From contig NC_006371.1 in assembly GCF_000196255.1 (NCBI RefSeq), forward strand, positions 2,101,595 through 2,165,594: a stretch of DNA of 64,000 bases, written 5' to 3'. Each line of letters opens with the position of its first letter. The stretch's first letter is position 1. The translations under genes and the position numbers were made by a program. The DNA comes from Photobacterium profundum SS9. Its GTDB lineage: Bacteria > Pseudomonadota > Gammaproteobacteria > Enterobacterales > Vibrionaceae. The notes below the pieces were generated by a model that saw only the letters and a list, made by a program, of their open reading frames with translations, searched no databases and was not told the DNA's origin. Of the stretch, positions 8,978 through 18,507 are shown one piece after another.

Positions 8978-10396
8978 CTATGCAGTATGTTCTTGGTAAT
9001 CTTCTGATTTATTGGCCTGTTTTTTCTTAGATATAGCCAACTTCAATAAATATTCGCCAATCGCAATAGTCAGCAACACGCCAATTAATACGGGTGCGCT
9101 ATATGTCCAATTAACAGTGAACGAAATTAAATCAGGGAAAATGAACAACACGACAGCCTGCGCAATAGTAAGGAAACACACAATGCTTAATAACCACTGC
9201 ACGCCCATACCACCAGGTACACGGAAAGGACGCTCACATTGGCTATCACTAATGCGTAGCTTCAAATACGATGGGAACATGAATAAATAAGGTAGAAGGA
9301 AAATACAACTTGAAAATGCAAACACTGACCAGAATAATTCATCACTGCTTTGAGCAAAAATGGCATATGCCAAAATGACAGCCGTCGAAAGCGCACCAGT
9401 AATATTATTGGCACCGATAGGGGTATCATGCTTTTCAGACATCTTACCGACGACATCAGGCAGTTCGCCTTCACTTGCGGCTTCTGCTGCTGCACGGCTT
9501 GCGCCCATTGTCCATGTCACCATGTTACCAATGAAGGTCAGCAGTGCCATTGTGCCGATAATGTAGACCATCATCTGACCAAAATCACCGTCACCAAACA
9601 GTTTACGTAACGTATCGATAATACCAGCAACTAAACCAATATCTTGAACAGGCAATGCCATCAAAATACCAACAGTACCAAACACATAAAGAAAGGCTGT
9701 AATTATTGCGGCAAGGAAAATGGCTTTGGGCATGTCACGTACATCTTTCATTTCTTTGGTCATGGTCGCGACAAGCTCGAAGCCCATCAAATTAAACACC
9801 AATGCAGGCAGAAAGGCGACCCCAGTATCTAAGCTTGGCATCATGGCGGAAAAGCTAAATTCATTCGCAACACCATGTTTAGCGGCGTAGATAAAGCCAC
9901 CGAAACCCAATACAGAAATAACCGCTATTTTCAATATTGCACCAATATTTGTAACCCAAACACCAACATCGACCGATACATTACAAATCCAAATCGTTAA
10001 CCATGTTAGTACGATACAAATAACGACTTGCCAGAATAAAGATAAGCTAGGGAAAAATAATTCAGCAAACATCCCCGCAAACATAATATAAACAGCAGGC
10101 ATCCATAACCCGACATTTATCCAGTAAAACCATGTCGTTCTTACCGCCCATTTATAACCAAAGGCTTTTTTAACCCAATCATAAATCCCCCCTTCACCGG
10201 GGTAGGTTGTACTTAATTCAGAAGTAATTAATCCATAAGGAATAACAAAAACAACCAATGTTAAAATCCACCAGCCAATGGAGCTCACCCCTATCGATGC
10301 TGAAGCCGTTAATGTATCAACCACAATAACGGCGCATAAACTAAAGAGAGCCAGACTTGTGACCCCCATCTTTCCTGTCGATGCTTGCGTGTCCAT
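8978..10396 (-). CDS. APC-family amino acid/polyamine permease, probable agmatine-putrescine exchanger
   Basis: This 472-residue protein has about 12 membrane segments of the amino acid-polyamine-organocation superfamily, with the early glycine-rich GEGGIYDWV segment and FELVATM in the middle. The APC antiporters of agmatine deiminase clusters (AguD type) have this size. It is transcribed ahead of agmatine deiminase on the same strand (33-base gap) and diverges from the carbamate kinase gene. The exchange of external agmatine for internal putrescine is inferred from context, not from residues. Confidence 0.82.
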   Translation of the reverse strand: MDTQASTGKMGVTSLALFSLCAVIVVDTLTASASIGVSSIGWWILTLVVFVIPYGLITSELSTTYPGEGGIYDWVKKAFGYKWAVRTTWFYWINVGLWMPAVYIMFAGMFAELFFPSLSLFWQVVICIVLTWLTIWICNVSVDVGVWVTNIGAILKIAVISVLGFGGFIYAAKHGVANEFSFSAMMPSLDTGVAFLPALVFNLMGFELVATMTKEMKDVRDMPKAIFLAAIITAFLYVFGTVGILMALPVQDIGLVAGIIDTLRKLFGDGDFGQMMVYIIGTMALLTFIGNMVTWTMGASRAAAEAASEGELPDVVGKMSEKHDTPIGANNITGALSTAVILAYAIFAQSSDELFWSVFAFSSCIFLLPYLFMFPSYLKLRISDSQCERPFRVPGGMGVQWLLSIVCFLTIAQAVVLFIFPDLISFTVNWTYSAPVLIGVLLTIAIGEYLLKLAISKKKQANKSEDYQEHTA

Positions 10397-10685
10397 AATC
10401 CATCTCCATGGTTATTCAAACGTATAATATTTATTTTTATTGCTAAGACTTCTCACGTATTGGTTATTATCTAAACAGACCACGCAGCATTGTTTCGTTA
10501 TTAGAATCACTTATCGACGAGTTCACCTTTAATGATGATAAAGGCGTGATCTGAAATTCAGATATAGCTACTCAATCCCTCTTATTCGATAACATTGATT
10601 CTGATCAAGTGAATAAGATGCCATTAAGGGATACTTTTTATGCCAACCAATATTGTTAGATAAATCATTAAACAGGGAGAGTGGC

Positions 10686-11600
10686 ATGGAAAATAACAAA
10701 CCAATCATTGTTGTTGCTGTAGGCGGAAATGCTTTACTGCAACGTGGTGAGCTGATGAGCTACGACAATCAATTCAATAATATTGCCGTCGCAACACAAG
10801 CATTAGCGAAGTTGAGTGAGGAATATCAAGTCGTTATCGTGCATGGGAACGGCCCTCAGGTTGGATTATTAGCCCTACAAAATTTAGCTTACTCTGATGC
10901 TCCTCCCTACCCGTTGGATGTGCTTGGCGCTGAAACACAAGGCATGATCGGATACATGATGGCGCAAGGGTTAAAGCGCTCAGCCCCCAACGGAAACTTC
11001 AGTACACTATTAACGCAAGTCATTGTCGATGAGAATGACCCTGCTTTTACCGACCCCAATAAATTTATCGGCCCAGTGTATGACCAACAAACAGCGGAAG
11101 ATAAAGCGCAACAATTTGGTTGGACAATAAAGCCAGATGGGCAGTACTGGCGCCGCGTTGTACCATCACCCAAACCGCAACATATACTTGAACTTGATAG
11201 CATTCGTACCTTATTAGCGGCGGATCATACGGTTATATGCTGTGGTGGTGGTGGTTGCCCAGTGATTAAAACACCCAATGGTTACGATGGTATCGAAGCC
11301 GTTATCGACAAAGATCTCTCCGCAGCCATGCTGGCAAAAGAGCTCGGTGCACAGCACTTTTTGATCTTAACTGATGGTGACAATGTATGTGTTGATTGGG
11401 GTACACCTACTGAAAAGCCTCTTCACCATGTAACCGTTAAAGAACTGAACCAATACACCTTTGCAGCTGGTTCTATGGCACCCAAAGTCGATGCTTGCTG
11501 TGAATTTGCCTTAGAGACGTTAGGCACAGGCCATATCGGCTCATTACATAAGGCATACGAAATAATGATGGATCAATCTGGCACACACATTCGAGCTTAA
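10686..11600 (+). CDS. arcC: carbamate kinase
   Basis: The enzyme converts carbamoyl phosphate and ADP to ATP, CO2 and ammonia, giving the energy yield of the agmatine deiminase or arginine deiminase pathway. The 304 residues carry the family motifs VAVGGNALLQRG at the N-terminus, VVIVHGNGPQVG, VICCGGGGCPV and LTDGDNV. ATG 10686 is preferred over an upstream TTG because GGGAGAG lies a few bases before it. It heads a plus-strand group with a TetR regulator and the putrescine carbamoyltransferase and diverges from the permease/deiminase genes, so it most likely serves agmatine catabolism. Confidence 0.93.
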   Translation: MENNKPIIVVAVGGNALLQRGELMSYDNQFNNIAVATQALAKLSEEYQVVIVHGNGPQVGLLALQNLAYSDAPPYPLDVLGAETQGMIGYMMAQGLKRSAPNGNFSTLLTQVIVDENDPAFTDPNKFIGPVYDQQTAEDKAQQFGWTIKPDGQYWRRVVPSPKPQHILELDSIRTLLAADHTVICCGGGGCPVIKTPNGYDGIEAVIDKDLSAAMLAKELGAQHFLILTDGDNVCVDWGTPTEKPLHHVTVKELNQYTFAAGSMAPKVDACCEFALETLGTGHIGSLHKAYEIMMDQSGTHIRA

Positions 11601-11690
11601 TAGCCGTTACCTAAAAGAAGCACAAGCACAATATAAGAATAATAGTGGCTCAAATAATCTGGATATGTATACAAAAAATAAGAGGGCGAG

Positions 11691-12314
11691 ATGAAAAAGG
11701 AATCAACAGATCAAAGGCTTAAAAGGATTCATAAAGCTATCACTCATCTCGTCGCTCATCGTGACGTCAATTCAATCTCTATTTATGATGTCGCCAAAGA
11801 AGCCGCGATTGCGGCCTCTACCGTTTATCATCACTACCCTAATAATGAAGCGTTAATATACGAATTGATGGAAGATATTTTCGTTGACTTCACAAACGTC
11901 TTACAAGATTCTATCATCGCTGAAAGAATCCATCATTGGAGTGACATCAACCGAATGATTGAACAAGGGTTTGTCACTTACTACAGTAACAACCCACTTG
12001 TTCAGCGCATCTTACTTGGGCAACACATATACGCTTCTATCCGCCATGCCGATGCACAAAATGACCTATTATTGGCCGAGCATGTCGAAGCGATTTATCG
12101 TCAATATTTTGTATTGCCAGAGCTACCCAGCAATGTGAATATTTTTGCCATCGCTTTGCAAGTTGCCGATAAAGTTTACTCAATGAACTACCGAGAAAAT
12201 GGCCGTATTCCACCAGAAATGGCACGTGAAGCGATCACCTTAACAGAAGCCTATTTAGGAACTTATCTACCCAAGAATTTACCCAAAAAGCCAATAGAAG
12301 CAATCACACACTAA
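11691..12314 (+). CDS. TetR/AcrR-family regulator of the agmatine cluster
   Basis: A 207-residue regulator with an N-terminal TetR helix-turn-helix (residues ~8-55, with ISIYDVAKEAAIAASTVYHHY as the turn and recognition region) and a helical ligand-binding domain. It sits between carbamate kinase and putrescine carbamoyltransferase on the same strand. A role as local agmatine- or putrescine-responsive repressor is inferred. Many agmatine deiminase clusters use other regulators (LuxR or RpiR types), so a TetR regulator here is a variation. Confidence 0.85.
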   Translation: MKKESTDQRLKRIHKAITHLVAHRDVNSISIYDVAKEAAIAASTVYHHYPNNEALIYELMEDIFVDFTNVLQDSIIAERIHHWSDINRMIEQGFVTYYSNNPLVQRILLGQHIYASIRHADAQNDLLLAEHVEAIYRQYFVLPELPSNVNIFAIALQVADKVYSMNYRENGRIPPEMAREAITLTEAYLGTYLPKNLPKKPIEAITH

Positions 12315-12731
12315 TTGATAATATTTTAGTTTCAACACCGCTTAGCCTCATTACAAACGTTTATAACTAGTAAGTTATAAGCGTTTTTTGGCTGCTTATT
12401 ATTTATACCCAAGCAGCCTCAAGATGCTCGTTTCAGCGAGAATTTATTGGGATCTAGGCAAGGCGCTTATTTATAGATCTAGGGGTTTAGATGGCACTAT
12501 TCAAACATTAGAATCAAATATCGACTATTCGCCTCAGAACAAACAACCATTTGTGATTAATACCGTAAACATTTTCCGTTTATTTGAAAATAAACCGATT
12601 AGTGATTCTAGTTTAAGAATTAATAATCGCAACAGCACATAATAAAAACATAAAGAATAGATAGAACATCTTATTAAATATCGAATTCATTACGCACTTC
12701 GATTATAACGGTTATTTAGAAGGGAAATATT
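12315..12731. other. intergenic region with a partial dispersed repeat
   Basis: The 417 bases between the TetR gene and the carbamoyltransferase contain an open frame (12388-12642), but its first third is the repeat at 12404-12488 and the rest shows no protein features, so I do not call it a gene. The carbamoyltransferase is preceded by GAAGGGAAA just before its start at 12732. Confidence 0.5.
12404..12488 (-). repeat. partial copy of the dispersed repeat seen at 25887-26152
   Basis: Read on the minus strand, this segment repeats the right end of the 25887-26152 element. Shared blocks are TATACCCAAG, CTCAAGATGC, the CGTTTCAGCGAGAATTTATT block and AGGCAAGGCGCTTATTTATA. Homology stops near 12488, so only one end is present, as expected from a deletion or a solo end. 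Confidence 0.8.
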
Positions 12732-13778
12732 ATGAAAATGCCATCTTCAAGCGCTACAGATCTTAATAAAGAAGGTTTACGTCATTTCCTAAAAACTCAA
12801 GATTATTCTAAAAAAGAGTTAAACGATATTCTTGAATTAATGGCAATGCTAAAACAGGCGCGTCATGACAATGCGTTGCCTCAGCTCTTCAAAGGTAAAT
12901 CTGTTGCTATGATTTTCGAGCAACCTTCAACTCGTACACGTGTCTCTTTTGAAACAGCCGCAACAATGCTTGGTGGCCATGCTTTATTCTTATCACCAAA
13001 AGATATTCATCTCGGTGGTAAAGAATCACTTGAAGACACGGCGCGAGTATTGTCTCGTATGGTTGATGTTATTATGGCGCGTGTTGATGATCACAGCACT
13101 GTTGCAGGCTTAGCAGAACAAGCAACTGTTCCTGTTATCAATGGATTATGTGACTGGTTACACCCAACTCAAATTATGGCTGATTTGTTTACCATGCTTG
13201 AGCACCTACCTGAAGGTAAAACCCTTAGCGATTTAACGGTTGCCTTTGTGGGTGATGCTACCAACGTAGCTTCTTCGCTGATGTTTGCATGCACTAAGTT
13301 TGGCATGACCTTCAAACATATCTGCCCTGAACGCTTTAAAGCACCACAAAAGTGGATCGATATTGCTTTAGACAACTGTGAAACATCTAATGGTAAGCTC
13401 GTTATTACCGATAATACTGACGAAGTTGCTGGCTGTGACATTATTGTTGCCGATAGCTTCTACTGGTTTGGTCAGGAAGATGAAAAAGACATTCGTCTTT
13501 CGACGTTTATCCCTGATTACGTTGTGACTGAAAGCATGATGGAAAAAGCAGGACCAGACGCAATGTTCATGCACTGCTTACCAGCCAATGATCAACGCGA
13601 ATGTACTCGAGAAGTGATGGAATCACCACGTTCTGTTATTTTTGATGAAGCAGAAAACCGCCTAACAGCCCAAATGGCACTGCTAGTTTACTTCACTCAC
13701 AATCATATTAAGCAACCAAGCCAAGAAACACTTGCTGAACACAAAATGAAAATTGAAAGCTTCTTAAAAGCATTATAA
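12732..13778 (+). CDS. ptcA: putrescine carbamoyltransferase
   Basis: The enzyme catalyses phosphorolysis of N-carbamoylputrescine to putrescine and carbamoyl phosphate. The 348 residues have the carbamoyl-phosphate motif STRTR (66-70), the HPTQ motif, FVGDAT and HCLPA. The blocks LSRMVDVIMARV and TMLEHLPEGK resemble Enterococcus putrescine carbamoyltransferase more than ornithine carbamoyltransferase. The ornithine-loop motif SMG, present in ArgF of this window, is absent; SFYWFGQ stands at that place. It works between agmatine deiminase and carbamate kinase encoded nearby. Another carbamoyltransferase specificity is possible but less likely. Confidence 0.85.
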   Translation: MKMPSSSATDLNKEGLRHFLKTQDYSKKELNDILELMAMLKQARHDNALPQLFKGKSVAMIFEQPSTRTRVSFETAATMLGGHALFLSPKDIHLGGKESLEDTARVLSRMVDVIMARVDDHSTVAGLAEQATVPVINGLCDWLHPTQIMADLFTMLEHLPEGKTLSDLTVAFVGDATNVASSLMFACTKFGMTFKHICPERFKAPQKWIDIALDNCETSNGKLVITDNTDEVAGCDIIVADSFYWFGQEDEKDIRLSTFIPDYVVTESMMEKAGPDAMFMHCLPANDQRECTREVMESPRSVIFDEAENRLTAQMALLVYFTHNHIKQPSQETLAEHKMKIESFLKAL

Positions 13779-13806
13779 ATGATGTTACCTAAAACATAAG
13801 TAAAAA

Positions 13807-13841
13807 AAAGAGCATGTCATCATTCGATTTCATGCTCTTTT
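13807..13841 (+). terminator. intrinsic terminator after putrescine carbamoyltransferase
   Basis: A perfect ten-base stem (AAAGAGCATG with CATGCTCTTT) closes a 14-base loop. The arms are flanked by A and T runs, so it can serve both this gene and the convergent gene at 13897-14541. Confidence 0.85.
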
Positions 13842-13896
13842 AGATAGCGTTATTTTAAACAGAACGATACTTTCGTATTTAGTCTCTTACTTTTAA

Positions 13897-14541
13897 TTAC
13901 CAATGCTCAACTTCAACAATTTCAGCACTGATAAAGTAAACCGAATTTTTAGGTACCGAAAAAGTGATAGGATTACCTTTTTGCTGGGTTTTAGGTCTAA
14001 AATACGTGTCAGGAAGACGTTTTATTGATGACCAAATTTTAGCTTCTTCACTGCCGATTTGATTTCCACTTTCATCGTTTAAGGTAACCTTTACAATCAC
14101 TGTAACGACCGATTGCAAACTCTGATTTGTCATCATTGTCGGAATAACAAGCACACCATCGTCATACTCGGCTGCTGTAAGTAAAACATCAATGCCACTA
14201 TTACTCAGTTGTTGAATGTTTTTACTCGCGCCCAGCTCTATACGCGCGCCTTTAGATGCCTGAGTAAGAGGAATCGCACTAACCACAGGAATAGCTGCAG
14301 CACCCTTCGTAATACTAGAGCTAGCAGGTGCTATTGGTACTGCGCTTGTTGTTTCCATTGGCGTCGATTTTACTTCTATAGGTAAAGCGGTGGTCTTTAT
14401 TGCTTGGTATTCCCATGTGAAGTCATCATGTAATACAACTTGTCGACCATCTTCTAACATCACCACTTTATCTGCGGCCCAAGCACTATTTGTTACTGTT
14501 AGGGCTATCAATACCCCACACAGCTGGCTCATTATTCTCAT
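13897..14541 (-). CDS. exported DUF3157-like protein
   Basis: The 214 residues start with a signal peptide (about residues 1-22, ending AWA). The mature N-terminus VVMLEDGRQVVLHDDFTWEY is the block I associate with the DUF3157 family of Vibrionaceae. A Ser/Thr/Pro/Ala-rich linker follows, then a beta-rich C-terminal half. The function is unknown; it is probably periplasmic. It stands alone, convergent with the carbamoyltransferase, and its 3' end shares the terminator at 13807-13841. The family name is from memory of the motif. Confidence 0.75.
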   Translation of the reverse strand: MRIMSQLCGVLIALTVTNSAWAADKVVMLEDGRQVVLHDDFTWEYQAIKTTALPIEVKSTPMETTSAVPIAPASSSITKGAAAIPVVSAIPLTQASKGARIELGASKNIQQLSNSGIDVLLTAAEYDDGVLVIPTMMTNQSLQSVVTVIVKVTLNDESGNQIGSEEAKIWSSIKRLPDTYFRPKTQQKGNPITFSVPKNSVYFISAEIVEVEHW

Positions 14542-14769
14542 GTTATATCCCTTACCAAAGCTTTATTTCTTATTCTTATAAGAATAGTAACAGGTTTACT
14601 GTCCAAATAATGTTGTATACATCCATCATAAATATATACCCAAGTTACAACCTTATCGGTGATGCTGTTCTATCTATTAAAATACTCAATACTACGAGTG
14701 ATTTCATTAGGGCAATTTGCACTGCCTGAATGAACTGCGAAGCCCAAAGTACACTAACGTTACGACGGT

Positions 14770-15246
14770 TTACTGCTTTTGTAATATATAATTTTCAGCT
14801 AAATCGCCAGTGATTCGCTTTCCTTCACGGTCTAAACGGAATAAGCGCCTTTCTCCAACAAAGTACTGAATACTACTTCCATTATCGTTTAGCAACGTGA
14901 CTGTATTACCAGCGGCATTCCATTCAAGTTGACCACTGCGCTCGACGTCGCCACCTTTTTTTCCTTGGTAGGTTTCAGTAAGCATATAAGAGCCGTCTTG
15001 CCTAAGCATTAGCTGTGTTTCTATACCCGAGCAATCAGCACACGGTAAAATACCATTGTATGTACCATTCCAATCCAGTGCATTACGTGCGTTATGTGCA
15101 TCTGCAATGACTTCTGCTTGATCTTGAATTGCAGCGACGATAGTAGATTCAGCCTGCTCAGGTTGCACTGCTTCTGTTGAAGCCTTTTGATCGCAGCCAA
15201 CCAATAATAATCCCATAACTGTTACAACAAGTAGATTTCGTTTCAT
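14770..15246 (-). CDS. NlpE-like outer-membrane lipoprotein
   Basis: I chose ATG 15246 because AGGTG lies just before it and it begins a proper lipoprotein signal with lipobox LVGC (Cys18). Residues ~60-158 form an NlpE N-terminal-type domain with the block YNGILPCADCSGIETQL and DGSYMLTETY. NlpE is the copper- and adhesion-linked lipoprotein that signals to Cpx; its full form has a second domain that is absent here, giving 158 residues. The CADC pair fits a CXXC redox or metal site. A role in envelope sensing is inferred only from the family. Confidence 0.82.
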   Translation of the reverse strand: MKRNLLVVTVMGLLLVGCDQKASTEAVQPEQAESTIVAAIQDQAEVIADAHNARNALDWNGTYNGILPCADCSGIETQLMLRQDGSYMLTETYQGKKGGDVERSGQLEWNAAGNTVTLLNDNGSSIQYFVGERRLFRLDREGKRITGDLAENYILQKQ

Positions 15247-15542
15247 CAGTACACCTATATACAACTGCCTATCGATAACTTTCAATTATAACGATACATC
15301 TGTCTGCTAACGGTCAGTAAAGTGTTAACTGTTAGTCAGAATAAATATGCGGTATTTAGTGAGTATAATTCCTTGATTAAAAAAATATTAATACTAGTTT
15401 AATTAAACTCGAATAGACGCTGTGAAGGGAAAAGAGAATAGTAATTGCAAAACAACACGGCGACTTAATCCTATGTACATTCTCGTAGAAAAAACATTAA
15501 GGCGCTTATAACTACATCACAGAGATACGATAAGGTAATACT

Positions 15543-16544
15543 ATGTCTTTTAATCTTCGCAACCGTAACTTTCTAAAATTACTTGATTTCACAGGCAAAG
15601 AAATCGAACACCTCATAGCATTGGCGCAAGACTTAAAACATGCCAAGTATGCGGGCACTGAACAACAGAAGCTGAAGGGTAAAAATATCGCTCTCATCTT
15701 TGAAAAAACGTCCACTCGTACCCGTTGTGCGTTTGAAGTCGCAGCCCATGATCAAGGTGCACATGTCACTTACATTGGCGGCGGCTCGCAAATGGGTCAT
15801 AAAGAAAGTACTAAAGATACTGCCCGTGTTTTAGGTCGTTTCTATGATGGCATTGAATATCGTGGTTTTGGGCAGGATGTCGTTGAGACTCTAGGAGAAC
15901 ATGCCGGCGTGCCGGTTTGGAATGGTTTAACCGATGAATGGCACCCAACTCAAATCATCGCAGATTGGATGACAATGCTAGAACACGGTAACGGCAAGCG
16001 CCTAAATCAAATGAAACTCGCCTATATGGGCGATGCAAAAAATAATATGGGTAACTCACTAATGGTTGGCGCGGCAAAAGTGGGAATGGAAATCCGTCTT
16101 GTTGGCCCTAAAGCCTACTGGCCAGATCCGGCTCTTGTTGCTGAATGCAATGAGTTGTGCAAAATTTCAGGCGGTAAAATTGTCATTACCGATAATGTCC
16201 AGGAAGGTGTTGATAGCGTAGACTTTATTTACGGTGATGTATGGGTTTCTATGGGTGAACCAGAAGAACTGTGGGCAACTCGCATAAACGATCTAGCACC
16301 CTATCAAGTGAATATGTCGGTTATCACAGCAACGCAGAACCCAGCGGTTAAATACATGCACTGCTTACCTGCATTTCACAATGACGAAACACGAGTGGGT
16401 AAAAAAATAGAAGAAAAATTCAATATGAAAGGTCTTGAAGTGACAGAAGACGTTTTTGAATCTTCTTACACTATTTGTTTCGATGAAGCAGAAAATAGAA
16501 TGCACTCAATTAAAGCAATCATGGTTGCGACCTTAGGCGATTAA
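15543..16544 (+). CDS. argF: ornithine carbamoyltransferase
   Basis: The enzyme makes citrulline from ornithine and carbamoyl phosphate in arginine synthesis. The 333 residues hold STRTR (57-61), HPTQ, the ornithine-loop motif VSMGEP and [10 protein letters not shown], all at the usual spacing. It lies alone with a terminator behind it. No clear ARG box was seen in the ~250 bases upstream. A partial copy of its 3' end occurs at about 21097-21180, so the 4.5 kb between look like a later insertion or rearrangement. Confidence 0.95.
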   Translation: MSFNLRNRNFLKLLDFTGKEIEHLIALAQDLKHAKYAGTEQQKLKGKNIALIFEKTSTRTRCAFEVAAHDQGAHVTYIGGGSQMGHKESTKDTARVLGRFYDGIEYRGFGQDVVETLGEHAGVPVWNGLTDEWHPTQIIADWMTMLEHGNGKRLNQMKLAYMGDAKNNMGNSLMVGAAKVGMEIRLVGPKAYWPDPALVAECNELCKISGGKIVITDNVQEGVDSVDFIYGDVWVSMGEPEELWATRINDLAPYQVNMSVITATQNPAVKYMHCLPAFHNDETRVGKKIEEKFNMKGLEVTEDVFESSYTICFDEAENRMHSIKAIMVATLGD

Positions 16545-16584
16545 TAGCCAGCAATTCGCACCTAACTAAGAAATCCTATCTACC

Positions 16585-16610
16585 AAAGCCGTATTTTTGC
16601 GGCTTTTTTT
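16585..16610 (+). terminator. intrinsic terminator after argF
   Basis: The stem AAAGCCG/CGGCTTT closes an 8-base loop and is followed by a T run. It is 40 bases after the argF stop. The last bases of this terminator recur at the end of the partial argF copy near 21170-21180. Confidence 0.85.
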
Positions 16611-16635
16611 AGATCTATGCTACCGATCTAACGTA

Positions 16636-16900
16636 ATACCAAATCCATTAATTATCTGATCAGTTCAGCGAGAGTTAAAATGCTTTTAGGCAAGGAGATA
16701 AATTGAGAATCTAGTTGCTCTAAATTGAAATTTATTAACGCAGTATAAAAGTATTTTAAACTCGCCCAAAGGGAACACCACTGGAAGCCAACTTCTGTGT
16801 CTAGCGATTTCAAAAGAGAACCACTCTTCTATCAAACACTATCCTTGAACTCGACTCCCAGTGGTATTCTGAATGGTCAGATAATTAATGGCGTTGGTAT
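16636..16900. repeat. 265-bp MITE-like element with ~31-bp terminal inverted repeats
   Basis: The element begins ATACCAAATCCATTAATTA and ends with the inverse of ATACCAACGCCATTAATTA; the match extends through TCTGA. It holds no open frame. It lies just behind the argF terminator, at the edge of a region full of IS debris. The size and structure fit a non-autonomous miniature element mobilised by a full-size relative elsewhere in the genome. No target duplication is obvious. Confidence 0.75.
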
Positions 16901-17051
16901 AAGAGACATTTCTATCTGGGAATAAAGTAGGACACTTTAAAGTGGGATAAACAGGATTTTTGAGGCTAGAGTCAAAAAAAACAAACAAAAATACACGCGC
17001 TGGTCTGACCAGTGCTACTATCTGTATTTACAGACGTGTAACTTTATATAG

Positions 17052-17083
17052 GCTCATTTAAATATTTGAATGAGCTTTTTTTT
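17052..17083 (+). terminator. terminator-like hairpin in the post-argF region
   Basis: The stem GCTCATT/AATGAGC with a 10-base loop is followed by nine T residues. No gene is recognised directly upstream in this interval, so it may be the tail of a deleted gene or of an IS element. Confidence 0.6.
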
Positions 17084-17298
17084 GCTTATTACTTCGGCCG
17101 TTATGTTCAAAATCTTTGTCAATATCCGTCCCTGTCTGATATGGCTCTGTCACAAATATGGCCCCATTAGCATTCATTGATATGTGTAATGCGCCTTATG
17201 CTGTCTTTTTCAGAAATCATGCCTTCTTCACCGCATTGATAAAAATTGGTTCTATGATTAATAAGGCTGGTGATGAATACATTTGCTAAGGAGATGTC

Positions 17299-18003
17299 AT
17301 GTTACATCAATTGGTACTATTGCTTATGGCTCCGGTATTGTTACCGCAAGGGATTTTTATTCGTAAATCAACGCCTAGATTAAAAGAAGCCGCAGGCCCA
17401 CGTTATGGAATTGAAGGACAAGGTAAGCCTCTTCGTCTACTTCTCATTGGTGATTCTGCCGCTGCGGGGGTTGGAGTTGAACATCAATCACAGGCGTTAT
17501 CAGGGCAACTTATTAGCACGCTATGTGATCAATTTAGAATAGATTGGCAGTTAATCGCTAAAACAGGTGTTACTACAAAAGAAGTATGGCGAAAGCTTTC
17601 AGATCACCCCAAGCAAGACTATGACATCGTTATTGTCTCTTTAGGGGTGAACGATGTAACGACGCAGTTGAGTTCAAGCGAATGGATGAAACTGCAAAAG
17701 CGCCTTGTTGCTCAGTTACGTGATTGCTTTTCTTGCCAACAAATTATTCTCACCAAGATCCCCCCGATGCATAAATTTCCTGCGCTTCCCAACCCGCTTC
17801 GTTGGTATTTAGGCAGTAAAGCCAAAGCCTTTAATCGAAAGCTTGAACGCTGGGTTTCCACTCAAAGTGATTGCGAAATAATTACCATCGAGCACCAATT
17901 AGATCCTGACCAAATGGCGAGTGATGGATTCCATCCTGGGCCTGAGATCTATCAACACTGGGGAAATGCCGTTGCTCTAGTCATCAGGGCGCGCTGGTTA
18001 TAA
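17299..18003 (+). CDS. SGNH/GDSL-type esterase or lysophospholipase
   Basis: The 234-residue protein has an N-terminal hydrophobic segment (1-18), then the SGNH blocks in order: IGDSAAAG with the nucleophile Ser, a Gly in block II, GVND in block III, and DGFHPG with the Asp-His pair near the C-terminus. It is preceded by AAGGAG. The family hydrolyses esters or lysolipids in the periplasm or at the membrane. The last residues (ARWL) lie in sequence that matches the IS6 transposase remnant starting at 17994, so the natural C-terminus has probably been replaced by IS sequence. The catalytic residues are unaffected. Confidence 0.82.
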   Translation: MLHQLVLLLMAPVLLPQGIFIRKSTPRLKEAAGPRYGIEGQGKPLRLLLIGDSAAAGVGVEHQSQALSGQLISTLCDQFRIDWQLIAKTGVTTKEVWRKLSDHPKQDYDIVIVSLGVNDVTTQLSSSEWMKLQKRLVAQLRDCFSCQQIILTKIPPMHKFPALPNPLRWYLGSKAKAFNRKLERWVSTQSDCEIITIEHQLDPDQMASDGFHPGPEIYQHWGNAVALVIRARWL

Positions 18004-18418
18004 CGGAATATTCCCCGATATTACGTAAGAAATTACGTCGCCTGAGATATTACGACGTAGACAGTCAGCCTAAAACATTAAACACAGACAAGCATTCCTC
18101 ATACGCGAATGCCATTGCCCGCTTGAAGAAAGAGGGGCGATTACGAGCTGATATCGAACAGCGGCAAGTGAAGTATCTCAATAATGGTATGGTATCGAAT
18201 CGGATTATGCGCCTATTAAGAAGCTCGCTGTCGCTATCGGTGGATTCAAAATACGAAAACGTGTCTGGTCAACGCTTCAGGGATTTGAGTCATTACGGAT
18301 GATAAATAAGGGGCAGTTTGATTTATGATAACGCAATGATGAACGTAAAACTCTTGTGCGGGAGAGATCCGCCTTCATGAATCGTCTCTTTAATATTGAG
18401 GCTGTTTACCAAAAATAA
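17994..18418 (+). mobile_element. IS6-family transposase remnant, internally deleted
   Basis: Translation in shifting frames gives RW, then ITEYSPILRKKLRR, then a jump to LNTDKHSSYANAIARLKKEG, RQVKYLNN, KIRKRVWSTLQGFESL and FMNRLFNIEAVYQ, which are consecutive IS6-family transposase blocks. The first two catalytic-domain segments (the WRxDET region) are missing and the frame breaks again near the ESD block. It begins inside the last codons of the GDSL gene. It is non-functional. Confidence 0.85.
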
Positions 18419-18507
18419 TTCTCACATTACTGGCGAGAATCGTCTTATACAATTAGTTGCAATACCTCCGTTCTATTAGGATGTTTGCAATTGCCATTCG
18501 GAAGAAT

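Noticed and set aside
12388..12642. 84-codon open frame before the carbamoyltransferase
   Set aside because: Its first part is the dispersed repeat 12404-12488 and the rest has no protein features.
14635..14648. TATACCCAAGTTAC resembling the end of the 25887 repeat
   Set aside because: Only 14 bases match and the sequence diverges at once; too short to call a repeat copy, though it may be a remnant end.
15300..15540. ARG box upstream of argF
   Set aside because: No pair of TGAATNNNNATTCA-like boxes could be found by eye.
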